From CAG-632 sp963626805 (lineage in GTDB: Bacteria; Bacillota; Clostridia; Lachnospirales; Lachnospiraceae), in contig CAVFXS010000066.1 in NCBI GenBank assembly GCA_963626805.1, positions 62,001-126,000 on the forward strand: a stretch of DNA of 64,000 nucleotides, in the 5' to 3' direction. Below, piece after piece: positions 44,298-52,246 of this stretch (within the stretch, counting starts at the first letter, position 1; every line of letters starts with the position of its first letter). The position numbers were made by a program, and so were the translations under genes. The notes under the pieces were generated by a model. The model was given only the letters and a program-made list of their open reading frames with translations, did no database searches and was not told the origin of the DNA.

Positions 44298-44957
44298 ATG
44301 TTACCGGTAATAATAGTAATGATAGTTGGAATTGTTTTTATTGTCATCAGTATTGTGGGAATGAAGACGGATGATACGACGAATGTGGAGGCTGGTGCAG
44401 AAATCAACCGGATTACAGATGAATATGAGCTGAATGAAGAAGAAATTGCGGTATTGCAGCGCAGGGTCAGTGACAAGATTTCAGCGGATGTTGAAGAGGT
44501 TTTGTATAATGCAGATCAGTCGCTTTCAACTATGAGTAACGAAAAGATGATGGCTCTCGGTGATTATGCAGTTACGGTCTGTGATGAAATTGAGAAAAAC
44601 CATAAAGAGGTGATGTTCCTTTACAGCATGCTGGGTGACAAGGAGAAGGAACTGAAGGCACTGGTGGCGGAAGCAGAAGTGAAAAGTGCAGAACTGAAAA
44701 AGGCGAATGATCTGGCACTGGAGGCCTATGTAGAGAGTGAGTCGGAGCTGCAGACGGAAGAAACACCTCACGGAGTGGAGAAAACAGACTTTGAGGAGCT
44801 TGCAGAAGAGTCTGTGCCACAGGAGGATAACATCAATGATATCATTCTGGAAATGAAACGGAATGGGATGAGCATTATGGAAATTGCCAGAGAGCTTGGT
44901 CTTGGTGTTGGCGAAGTGAAATTAGTGGTAGATTTATATCAAGGAGATGCAAAATGA
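44298..44957 (+). CDS. SwrB-like membrane protein with coiled coil and C-terminal helix-turn-helix
   Basis: A 219-residue protein with an N-terminal helix (residues about 2-21, PVIIVMIVGIVFIVISIVG), an acidic coiled coil (about 35-150) and a C-terminal helix-turn-helix-like segment, ILEMKRNGMSIMEIARELGLGVGEVKLVV. Architecture and position downstream of sigD agree with SwrB (YlxL) of Bacillus, which promotes basal body activation of the export gate. The sequence similarity is too low for me to be sure. It overlaps the next gene by four bases. Confidence 0.6.
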   Translation: MLPVIIVMIVGIVFIVISIVGMKTDDTTNVEAGAEINRITDEYELNEEEIAVLQRRVSDKISADVEEVLYNADQSLSTMSNEKMMALGDYAVTVCDEIEKNHKEVMFLYSMLGDKEKELKALVAEAEVKSAELKKANDLALEAYVESESELQTEETPHGVEKTDFEELAEESVPQEDNINDIILEMKRNGMSIMEIARELGLGVGEVKLVVDLYQGDAK

Positions 44958-45436
44958 AACGGAAATATTACTTACGGGGAATTGGAGTAGGTATCCTGTT
45001 TACTGCGGCAATCTGGTTTACCACACTGCTGGCTTTCGGTGGAACGAAGATGACAGATGAGGAAGTGATCGCACGGGCACAGGAGCTCGGAATGGTAAAG
45101 CAGGAGTCTGTGCTTGAACATTTGGAGAAGCCATCGGATACGGAGGCAGACGGTTCAGATACCGAACAGCAGACGGCGACAGACAGTACGGAGCCGACTT
45201 CAGAGCAGCAGACAGAGTCAGAGACGGAAACAATTGTTACCTTTACGATTGTCAGTGGAATGAATTCCTGGAATGTAGCAACGCTGCTTCAGGATCAGGG
45301 CGTGGTAAATGCCTCTGAATTTGATCAGTATCTGGAACAGAACGGATATTCATCCAGAATTGTTACCGGAGAATATTCGGTTGCAGTCGGAACGGATTAT
45401 GAAACGATTGCCAGAATGATAACCGGAAATCGTTAG
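44954..45436 (+). CDS. MltG-like protein lacking the lytic transglycosylase domain
   Basis: A 160-residue protein with an N-terminal membrane helix (residues about 8-27), an acidic Thr/Glu/Gln-rich spacer (about 50-95) and a C-terminal module VTFTIVSGMNSWNVATLLQDQGVVNASEFDQYL ... GEYSVAVGTDYETIARMIT-like in pattern. That module matches the LysM-like N-terminal subdomain of the YceG/MltG family. The catalytic transglycosylase domain that should follow is absent. It may bind peptidoglycan without cutting. It overlaps the SwrB-like gene by ATGA and is the last gene of the locus. Confidence 0.75.
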   Translation: MKRKYYLRGIGVGILFTAAIWFTTLLAFGGTKMTDEEVIARAQELGMVKQESVLEHLEKPSDTEADGSDTEQQTATDSTEPTSEQQTESETETIVTFTIVSGMNSWNVATLLQDQGVVNASEFDQYLEQNGYSSRIVTGEYSVAVGTDYETIARMITGNR

Positions 45437-45484
45437 AAAAATCACAAAAAGCAGAAAGTAATTGCGAAAAGTTAGAAATTGGTA

Positions 45485-45512
45485 TTGACAAAGGGTGGAT
45501 ACATGTTATACA
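45485..45512 (+). promoter_or_regulatory. Sigma-A type promoter of rpsU
   Basis: Perfect -35 TTGACA (45485-45490), 16-base spacer, -10 TATACA (45507-45512) preceded by TG one base upstream. About 75 bases before the rpsU start. Confidence 0.7.
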
Positions 45513-45588
45513 CTAACTTAGTGCTAAAAATACCCAAACAGTTATGTATTGCACAATACACAATTGGAGGGAGGTAAGGTGTGAGGTC

Positions 45589-45765
45589 ATGTCGAACGTA
45601 GTAGTTAAAGAAAACGAAACATTAGATAGTGCTTTACGCAGATTCAAAAGAAACTGCGCAAAGGCAGGTATTCAGCAGGAGATTCGTAAGAGAGAGCATT
45701 ACGAAAAACCAAGTGTAAGACGTAAGAAGAAGTCTGAAGCTGCTAGAAAACGTAAATTCAAATAA
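45589..45765 (+). CDS. rpsU: Ribosomal protein S21
   Basis: A 58-residue basic protein of exact family length: SNVVVKENETLDSALRRFKRNCAKAG then the arginine/lysine-rich tail. It belongs to the 30S subunit and takes part in initiation on mRNA. The start at 45589 follows GAGGTAAGG/GAGG; the earlier ATG at 45544 lies in the leader and would add 15 foreign residues. Its own promoter and terminator isolate it from the flagellar operon. Confidence 0.97.
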   Translation: MSNVVVKENETLDSALRRFKRNCAKAGIQQEIRKREHYEKPSVRRKKKSEAARKRKFK

Positions 45766-45774
45766 GAAATTTTG

Positions 45775-45802
45775 AAAAGCTGTTACAGATGTAGCAGCTT
45801 TT
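45775..45802 (+). terminator. Intrinsic terminator after rpsU
   Basis: AAAAGCTGTTAC pairs with GTAGCAGCTTTT (one G-T pair) across a short loop, then TTTCTTTT. Confidence 0.85.
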
Positions 45803-45838
45803 TCTTTTATATACATGAATATGAGTAAGGAGTCCGAT

Positions 45839-47869
45839 ATGCGGTTAACAGATTCAATTGATGAATTAAAGGGAATCGGAGATAAGACCAAGGTCCTGTA
45901 CCGAAAATTGAAAATCAATACGATCGAGGATCTCCTGGAGCATTATCCGAGAACCTATTTAAAATATGATGAACCGGTAGATATTGCAGAGGCACCTGTC
46001 GGAGAACGGGTAGCAATCCGGGCAACTGTAAATTCCTATGTGGAATTAAAAAAAATGCGTACACTGACAGTTGCAAGCTTTCAGGCGAAGGATTGTACCG
46101 GCAGTCTGAAGTTGGTCTGGTTTAATGCGCCGTTTATAAAGAAGGTGTTCCATATCGGACAGACCTTTGTTTTTGTCGGTACCGTAACAATCCGCAACTA
46201 TCAGAAGGTAATGGAGCATCCGGAGTATTATTCGGAGGCCCAGTATCTGGAGAAGCGGAAAGAATTACAGCCGGTATATCCACTGACGGAAGGACTGACC
46301 AACAAGAAGATCCAGAAGGATATCAAGGCGGCCGGCGGTGTGATCCATGAGATGCAGGAATATCTGCCACTTGACATTCCAAAACGATATCAGCTGATGG
46401 AATATTCGGAAGCAGTCAGACAGATTCATTTTCCGTTAAATTATGAGGAGCTTGAGAAGGCTCGTCGGAGACTGGTTTTTGATGAGTTTTTTCTGTTTCT
46501 GCTTGCAATGAGGCGGTTGGAGATCCATCGCTCCCGGATTGAAAATCAGTATCGGATCGAAAAAGGAAGCTGGTGTCAGACCCTGATCGACAGTCTTCCG
46601 TATGAGCTGACCGGTGCACAGAAAAAAGTATATCAGGAAATAGCCACCGATATGGGCGGAGCATCTGTGATGAACCGTCTGGTGCAGGGAGATGTTGGTT
46701 CCGGTAAAACCATTGTGGCAGTGCTGGCTTTGCTGATGACTGCAGAGGCGGGCTATCAGGGTGCTATGATGGCACCGACAGAGGTTCTGGCAGAGCAGCA
46801 TTATGAGACTATCCGAAAAATGCTGGAACCATTTCCGGTGAAGATCGCCCTGTTGACAGGTTCGACACCGGCAAAGGAGAAACGGAAAATTCAGGAGGCG
46901 TTAAAGAAGCAGGAGATACAGATTGTGATCGGAACACATGCGTTGATCCAGAATACGGTGGAATTCGGTAATCTGGCACTGGTAATCACGGATGAACAGC
47001 ATCGGTTCGGTGTCCATCAGAGAGAAGAACTGGCGGAAAAGGGCAGGGAACCGCACATACTGGTAATGAGTGCCACGCCGATCCCGCGAACACTGGCAAT
47101 TATTCTATATGGAGATCTGGATATCTCGATCATGGATGAAATGCCGGCATCCAGACTACCGATCAAGAACTGCGTAGTCAGTGCGAAATCACGGGAAACC
47201 GCATATCATTTCATTGAAAAGGAAATCAGCCGGGGACATCAGGCATATGTGATCTGTCCGATGGTAGAAGGCAGTGATGGCATGGAGGCGGAAAATGTAA
47301 TTGATTATGCGGGTCAGCTGAGAATGAACTTGAGTCCATACATTCAGGTGGCATATCTTCACGGAAAGATGAGTCAGAAGGAAAAATCGCAGATCATGGA
47401 GCAGTTTTATGCCAATGAAATACAGGTGCTGGTCTCAACCACGGTTATTGAGGTCGGAATCGATAATCCGAATGCGACGGTGATTATGATAGAAAATGCG
47501 GAACGATTTGGGCTGGCACAGTTGCATCAGCTGCGGGGACGTGTCGGAAGAGGTACAGCACAGTCTTATTGCATTATGATCAACACTTCCGAGAAGGAGG
47601 AGGCAAAGGAACGGTTAGATGTTCTGTATCATTCCAATGATGGCTTCCATATTGCCAATGAGGACTTAAGACTGCGGGGACCGGGAGATTTCTTCGGCTC
47701 TGCGCAGAGCGGTGAGTGTCTGTTCCAGCTGGCAGATGTTTATGCCAATGCGGATATTCTGAAGGAGGCACAGTCAGCAATCCGGTATCTGGAACGGAGA
47801 CAGTATGATTTTGAACATATTGAGCATTACAAACTGTCCGAAAAGCTGGATATGGCACTGAATCTGTAA
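45839..47869 (+). CDS. recG: RecG, ATP-dependent DNA helicase
   Basis: A 676-residue superfamily 2 helicase that reverses stalled forks and resolves recombination junctions. The N-terminal wedge domain begins LTDSIDELKGIGDKTKVLYRKL. Helicase motifs include LVQGDVGSGKT (motif I), TDEQHRFGVHQRE (motif II, here DEQH), MSATPIPRTL (III), STTVIEVGIDNPNA and QLRGRVGRG (V, VI). The ATG at 45839 has AAGGAG six bases ahead. It probably has a promoter after the rpsU terminator or relies on read-through. Confidence 0.97.
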   Translation: MRLTDSIDELKGIGDKTKVLYRKLKINTIEDLLEHYPRTYLKYDEPVDIAEAPVGERVAIRATVNSYVELKKMRTLTVASFQAKDCTGSLKLVWFNAPFIKKVFHIGQTFVFVGTVTIRNYQKVMEHPEYYSEAQYLEKRKELQPVYPLTEGLTNKKIQKDIKAAGGVIHEMQEYLPLDIPKRYQLMEYSEAVRQIHFPLNYEELEKARRRLVFDEFFLFLLAMRRLEIHRSRIENQYRIEKGSWCQTLIDSLPYELTGAQKKVYQEIATDMGGASVMNRLVQGDVGSGKTIVAVLALLMTAEAGYQGAMMAPTEVLAEQHYETIRKMLEPFPVKIALLTGSTPAKEKRKIQEALKKQEIQIVIGTHALIQNTVEFGNLALVITDEQHRFGVHQREELAEKGREPHILVMSATPIPRTLAIILYGDLDISIMDEMPASRLPIKNCVVSAKSRETAYHFIEKEISRGHQAYVICPMVEGSDGMEAENVIDYAGQLRMNLSPYIQVAYLHGKMSQKEKSQIMEQFYANEIQVLVSTTVIEVGIDNPNATVIMIENAERFGLAQLHQLRGRVGRGTAQSYCIMINTSEKEEAKERLDVLYHSNDGFHIANEDLRLRGPGDFFGSAQSGECLFQLADVYANADILKEAQSAIRYLERRQYDFEHIEHYKLSEKLDMALNL

Positions 47870-47896
47870 AAAAATCTAGTGTTTTGAGACCAGAAA

Positions 47897-47905
47897 TGAT
47901 ATACT
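47897..47905 (+). promoter_or_regulatory. Extended -10 element before the GH5 gene
   Basis: TGA followed by TATACT (47900-47905), an extended -10 with no good -35. It is 30 bases before the start at 47936. Confidence 0.4.
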
Positions 47906-47935
47906 GAAAGCTAATAATGTAAGGGAGAGGATATT

Positions 47936-49462
47936 ATGTGGTTAAAAGAGCATAAAAAACAGGTGCTGATAGCCGTTGTGGCAGTTCTTGTAGTAGCTGT
48001 TGCACTGGTTTGCGGTATTTTAATTGGAAAAGGGAAGAAGACAACACCGGTTTCCGATATGGGGACGCAGGAAGAAACTGCACAGAAGGATACGGAAACA
48101 ACCGAAGATGCATCGTCGGAGCAATCAGATAAGAGCAGTGATTATCAACTGAAGATAACCGTAAGCTCCAGCTGGGAAAGCGGCAGCGGCTATGGCGGAA
48201 CCTATAACCTGTCGTTTACGAACCGGAGTGCTGCTGATGTAAAGGCCTGGGATGCACAGATTGAGGTGCCGGAAGGCAGTAGTGTATCTGAGGCATGGGG
48301 TTGTGAGACTGATATTAACGGAACGGTTCTGACCGTCACCGCAAAGGACTGGGGCGCTGCCGTTGCCAAGGGTTCAACCATAGAGGTTGGATTTAATATG
48401 GATACACCGGAGAAGCTTCAGCCATCGATTCAGTCATTTACCGTTGACGGTAAGAAGCAGGACGGAAGTCAGGCAGAGAATACAGAGGAAAAGACAACGG
48501 AAGCAGTAACGGAGGCGAAGAAGCCGGTTGTTGAATCAGGCACTCCGTTAGAGAATCATGGAGCTTTGCAGGTAAAAGGAACCCAGCTGGTGGATAAGAA
48601 CGGAGATCCATATCAGTTAAAGGGTGTCAGTACCCATGGACTGGCATGGTTCCCGGAGTATGTGAACAAGGATGCATTCCAGACCCTGCGGGATGACTGG
48701 GGAGCCAATGTGATCCGTCTGGCAATGTATACAGATGAAAATGGCGGATATTGTACGGATGGCAATCAGGATCAGCTGAAGCAGTTAGTCAGTGACGGAG
48801 TCGAATACGCGACAGAGCTTGGAATGTATGTGATCATTGACTGGCATGTTTTACATGATCAGGATCCGACGGTATATCAGGGAGAGGCGGAAGCCTTTTT
48901 TACAGAGATGTCCGCAAAGTATGCCAAGTACGATAATGTAATATATGAGATCTGTAATGAGCCAAATGGTGGAGCTACCTGGGATGGAAGTGTAAAACCA
49001 TATGCGGAAACGATCATTCCAATCATTCGAAAGAATGATAAGGATGCAATCATAATTGTCGGAACCCCGACCTGGTCACAGGATGTGGATGCAGCAGCCG
49101 ATAATCCGATTACCGGACAGACCAATATTATGTATGCGATTCATTTCTATGCAGCAACGCATACAGACGGTATCCGGAGTAAGGTAAGCTATGCACTGGA
49201 TAAGGGGCTGCCGGTATTTGTTTCGGAATTCAGTATCTGTGATGCATCCGGAAACGGAAGCAATGATTATGACCAGGCAGCCAAGTGGTTCGACCTGATT
49301 GATGAGAATCAGCTCAGCTATTGTTCCTGGAGTCTTTCCAATAAAGCAGAAACATCTGCACTGATTTCATCAGGCTGTTCCAAGACTTCCGGCTGGAGTG
49401 AGGATGATCTGTCTGAAACAGGCAAATGGATCCGGGATCAGATTCTTGGAAAACATGAATAA
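47936..49462 (+). CDS. Membrane-anchored GH5 endoglucanase with CBM2-like module
   Basis: A 508-residue cellulase-type enzyme. Residues about 8-31 form an uncleaved-looking signal anchor, followed by a Thr/Glu-rich spacer. A carbohydrate-binding module of the CBM2 type follows (about 65-180, with conserved Trp in SSSWESGSGYGGTYNLSF, AWDAQIEVP, KDWGA), then a second linker. The catalytic GH5 domain spans about 205-500. The acid/base is Glu342 in YEICNEPNGG and the nucleophile Glu431 in VFVSEFS; DWHVLHD is also typical. It probably cuts beta-1,4-glucans at the cell surface. It stands alone among housekeeping genes, with no sugar transporter near it. GGGAGAGG precedes the ATG. Confidence 0.92.
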   Translation: MWLKEHKKQVLIAVVAVLVVAVALVCGILIGKGKKTTPVSDMGTQEETAQKDTETTEDASSEQSDKSSDYQLKITVSSSWESGSGYGGTYNLSFTNRSAADVKAWDAQIEVPEGSSVSEAWGCETDINGTVLTVTAKDWGAAVAKGSTIEVGFNMDTPEKLQPSIQSFTVDGKKQDGSQAENTEEKTTEAVTEAKKPVVESGTPLENHGALQVKGTQLVDKNGDPYQLKGVSTHGLAWFPEYVNKDAFQTLRDDWGANVIRLAMYTDENGGYCTDGNQDQLKQLVSDGVEYATELGMYVIIDWHVLHDQDPTVYQGEAEAFFTEMSAKYAKYDNVIYEICNEPNGGATWDGSVKPYAETIIPIIRKNDKDAIIIVGTPTWSQDVDAAADNPITGQTNIMYAIHFYAATHTDGIRSKVSYALDKGLPVFVSEFSICDASGNGSNDYDQAAKWFDLIDENQLSYCSWSLSNKAETSALISSGCSKTSGWSEDDLSETGKWIRDQILGKHE

Positions 49463-49489
49463 AATCCTGGCATTGGAAGGAGAGCAGAA

Positions 49490-50041
49490 ATGAGAGTAAT
49501 TGCAGGAACTGCCAGAAGCTTACAATTGAAAACGGTTCCGGGTATGGATACAAGACCGACAACGGATCGGATCAAGGAGACATTGTTTAATATCTTAGCA
49601 CCGGATATTCCGGAGTGTGTATTTCTTGATCTGTTCAGTGGCAGTGGCGGCATCGGGATCGAGGCACTGAGCCGGGGAGCCGAGCGGGCAATCTTCGTAG
49701 ATAACAGCCGGGGAGCAATCTCTGTGATCCGGGAGAATCTGAAGCATACCAGAATGGAGGCTAAGGCGCAGGTACTGGCCAGTGATGCAATCGGAGCCAT
49801 CCGGATGCTGGCGGACCGGAACGTACATCCGGATATTATTTTTATGGATCCGCCATATAACCATAATCTGGAACGGGAAGTGCTTTATGCTCTGGCAAAT
49901 ACGGAGCTTGTAGGGGAGGATACCCTGATCGTGGTGGAATCCAGTCTGGAAACGGAGTTTGATTATCTGGATGATCTTCCGTTTACAGTTCAGAGAGTCA
50001 AGCAGTACAAGACCAATAAACATACATTTATTACGAGGTAA
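49490..50041 (+). CDS. rsmD: RsmD, 16S rRNA (guanine-966-N2) methyltransferase
   Basis: A 183-residue SAM-dependent methyltransferase. It opens MRVIAGTARSLQLKTVPGMDTRPTTDRIKETLFN-like in family manner, has the SAM motif DLFSGSGGIGIEALSRGA and the catalytic DPPY in IFMDPPYNHNLE. It methylates G966 of 16S rRNA. The gene pair with coaD downstream is common in bacteria, and the stop at 50041 lies just before it. Confidence 0.95.
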   Translation: MRVIAGTARSLQLKTVPGMDTRPTTDRIKETLFNILAPDIPECVFLDLFSGSGGIGIEALSRGAERAIFVDNSRGAISVIRENLKHTRMEAKAQVLASDAIGAIRMLADRNVHPDIIFMDPPYNHNLEREVLYALANTELVGEDTLIVVESSLETEFDYLDDLPFTVQRVKQYKTNKHTFITR

Positions 50042-50046
50042 TGAAA

Positions 50047-50541
50047 ATGAAACGTGCAATTTATGCAGGAAGCTTTGATCCTGTCACACTGGGACATCTG
50101 GATATTATTAAACGATCTTCGGAAATGTTTGATGAAATAATCGTAGGTGTCCTGAAGAACAGCTCGAAATCTCCATTGTTTTCTGTGGAAGAACGTGTTA
50201 ATATGTTAAAGGAAGCAACGGATTTTATTCCAAACTGCTCCGTGCAGGCGTTTTCTGGGCTGCTGGTGGATTTTGCCAGAGAAACCGATACGCACGTAAT
50301 TGTACGGGGATTGAGGGCAGTAACGGATTTTGAATATGAATTGCAGATTGCACAGAGTAATCGGATTGTGGCAGAGGAGGTCGATACGGTCTTTCTGACA
50401 ACTAATATACAGTATTCTTATTTAAGTTCCAGCATGGTGAAAGAATATGCCAGCTATGGGACGGATGTATCGAGCTTTGTGCCAGAGAATGTGGTGCCGT
50501 TGCTGAAGGCGAAATATAATACAACGGAACATCAGAATTAA
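50047..50541 (+). CDS. coaD: Phosphopantetheine adenylyltransferase
   Basis: A 164-residue enzyme catalysing the fourth step of coenzyme A synthesis (ATP plus 4'-phosphopantetheine to dephospho-CoA). The nucleotidyltransferase motif TLGHLDI (T/HxGH) follows KRAIYAGSFDPV. The SSSMVKEYASYG block near the C-terminus is the second signature. The start at 50047 is chosen because GAGGTAA stands at suitable distance; the ATG at 50041 is also possible and adds two residues. Confidence 0.96.
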   Translation: MKRAIYAGSFDPVTLGHLDIIKRSSEMFDEIIVGVLKNSSKSPLFSVEERVNMLKEATDFIPNCSVQAFSGLLVDFARETDTHVIVRGLRAVTDFEYELQIAQSNRIVAEEVDTVFLTTNIQYSYLSSSMVKEYASYGTDVSSFVPENVVPLLKAKYNTTEHQN

Positions 50542-50565
50542 AAGATAGAACCAGGAGGATATATC

Positions 50566-51330
50566 ATGGGTAAGAAAAGTGTAGAAGATATGATCAATGA
50601 AATAGAAATATATATTGACAGCTGTAAGTTTGCAGCATTTTCATCAGATCGAATCGTAGTGCCGAAGAGTGAATTACAGGCATTGCTTAAAGAATTGAAG
50701 CTAAAGCTGCCGAGTGATCTGGAGCGCAGTAAGAAGATCATGCGTAATAAGGAAGGTATTATGACAGATGCCAGAACCAGAGCGGAGGCAATTATTGCAG
50801 AAGCCAACGATCAGGCACAGAAGATGGTGGAGGAAAGCGAGATCGTAACGCTTGCAAATCTTCAGGCGGAAGAGATCCTTCGTCAGGCCAATATGGATCG
50901 GAATGCGATTGTGGAACAGGCAAATGCAGAGGCAACTGAAATCCGTCTGGGTATGATGGAGTATACAACCGGTATGTTGAATGATATTGAGAAGTATATC
51001 CAGACCACGATGGAGGTCGAGAAGACAAATTATGAGAATTTGATTGAATCATTACAGAATAATATTGCAGTGATCGGTGCAAACAGAAGTGAGATCGAGG
51101 AACAGCATGAGGCAATGCTTCAGGCACAGCAGCCGGAGATCACACCGGAGCCGCAGTATGTTGACAGTGCATTTGCACCGCAGGAGAATTATGAGGAGCA
51201 GATGATGTATGCACAGCCGGAAACAGCCGAAGAGGAAGCTCCGGAGGCACAGGAGGAAGCACCTGCTGAAAGCGAAGATGATGAAGTGTTTGAGTATGAG
51301 GATGAAGAGGACGACTTATTTGGGGAATAA
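50566..51330 (+). CDS. Coiled-coil protein of unknown function (DivIVA-like pattern)
   Basis: A 254-residue protein with no enzyme motif. Residues about 1-50 are a compact polar part (KKSVEDMINEIEIYIDSCKFAAFSS). A long helical/coiled-coil region follows (about 60-190), rich in Ala, Glu and Gln with ATP-synthase-b-like heptads (AEAIIAEANDQAQKMVEES). It ends in a strongly acidic Glu/Pro tail (EEEAPEAQEEAPAESEDDE). Homologues are often mislabelled ATPase. It could act in cell division or as a scaffold, but the function is not known. It follows coaD by 24 bases, with AGGAGG before the ATG. Confidence 0.7.
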   Translation: MGKKSVEDMINEIEIYIDSCKFAAFSSDRIVVPKSELQALLKELKLKLPSDLERSKKIMRNKEGIMTDARTRAEAIIAEANDQAQKMVEESEIVTLANLQAEEILRQANMDRNAIVEQANAEATEIRLGMMEYTTGMLNDIEKYIQTTMEVEKTNYENLIESLQNNIAVIGANRSEIEEQHEAMLQAQQPEITPEPQYVDSAFAPQENYEEQMMYAQPETAEEEAPEAQEEAPAESEDDEVFEYEDEEDDLFGE

Positions 51331-52215
51331 CCGGATCATGTAGAACAGGTGAACCAGCAGATAACTGAACAGACCCATACACAGTTTTACAATACTATAA
51401 CGCAAAACAGACAGCTCGTGGCTGGTGATCACATGCTTTGTCTGCAGAATACTGCAGATGCCCCCAAAGGATGTGAGACCGGCGATCAGGGCTGTTTTTT
51501 GCTGTAAGGAAACCGGTAACACCATAATTAAATGAATTCCGTTTGTGATTTCCAGAACAGAGACCAGGATACGGCAGGGAACGGAAGATGCGGGAATGAC
51601 CTTTAGAAGGAATTGCATTCCGATACAAAACAGCATGATAATAAGACCAATGGTTAAGATGGCATTCAGAGACTGACTGAGAATCCGGTCGAGGGATAAT
51701 CTATCATTCGAACTGACCGGATCAGCAGAGATTGACCCGGCAGAGTCCGAATCCGATCCTTTTGGTCCGGAAAAAAACAGAAACATTAAAAAATACAGAA
51801 GGGAAGGAAGATAAACGGAAAGAAGGAACGGCAGGACGGCAATTTCATTCCGAAGGGTATGGTGCAGAATGTAGCCGATCATAAACATTGGACTGGTGAT
51901 GTTGCAGATGCAAAGCAGTCTGTCAGCCTGTCGTCTGGTCCAGAGCCTCTGCTGATATTGCAGGTTGACCAGATTTGCACCGATAGGAAGACCACAGAGA
52001 AGTCCCAGAAAGCAGACGGAGCGACCGCCACTTTGCTGTAACAGGAGAGAGGTAATGATCATAAAGGGAAGGATGGAGGGCAGAACAGCCTCGTACCATA
52101 ATTCGAGTCCGGTATGCGCACTCTGAATTACACTGGGAGCCTGAATCAGCATCAGGATCAGAACCGAAAGTAACAGCCCTGCAGGAAAAAAACGGCGGAA
52201 GAAATTTGTTTGCAT
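51316..52215 (-). CDS. YlbJ-like sporulation integral membrane protein
   Basis: A 299-residue polytopic protein (about seven to eight helices) of the nucleoside-recognition/YlbJ type. It includes LWYEAVLPSILPFMIITSLLL, a conserved GLLCGLPIGANLV segment and the NITSPMFMIGYILH block. In Bacillus, YlbJ is mother-cell expressed and helps form resistant spores. The start at 52215 is chosen to begin at the hydrophobic region; a longer frame from 52389 would overlap the TmcAL gene. The 3' end overlaps the coiled-coil gene by 15 bases. It is downstream of TmcAL on the same strand, as ylbM and ylbJ are near neighbours in Bacillus. Confidence 0.8.
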   Translation of the reverse strand: MQTNFFRRFFPAGLLLSVLILMLIQAPSVIQSAHTGLELWYEAVLPSILPFMIITSLLLQQSGGRSVCFLGLLCGLPIGANLVNLQYQQRLWTRRQADRLLCICNITSPMFMIGYILHHTLRNEIAVLPFLLSVYLPSLLYFLMFLFFSGPKGSDSDSAGSISADPVSSNDRLSLDRILSQSLNAILTIGLIIMLFCIGMQFLLKVIPASSVPCRILVSVLEITNGIHLIMVLPVSLQQKTALIAGLTSFGGICSILQTKHVITSHELSVLRYSIVKLCMGLFSYLLVHLFYMIRLFPK

Positions 52216-52246
52216 GAAAAATATCCCATATCGAGATTGATATAGT

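Noticed and set aside
45544..45588. Longer N-terminus for S21
   Set aside because: Would add 15 residues absent from the family; the true ATG at 45589 has GAGG sites before it.
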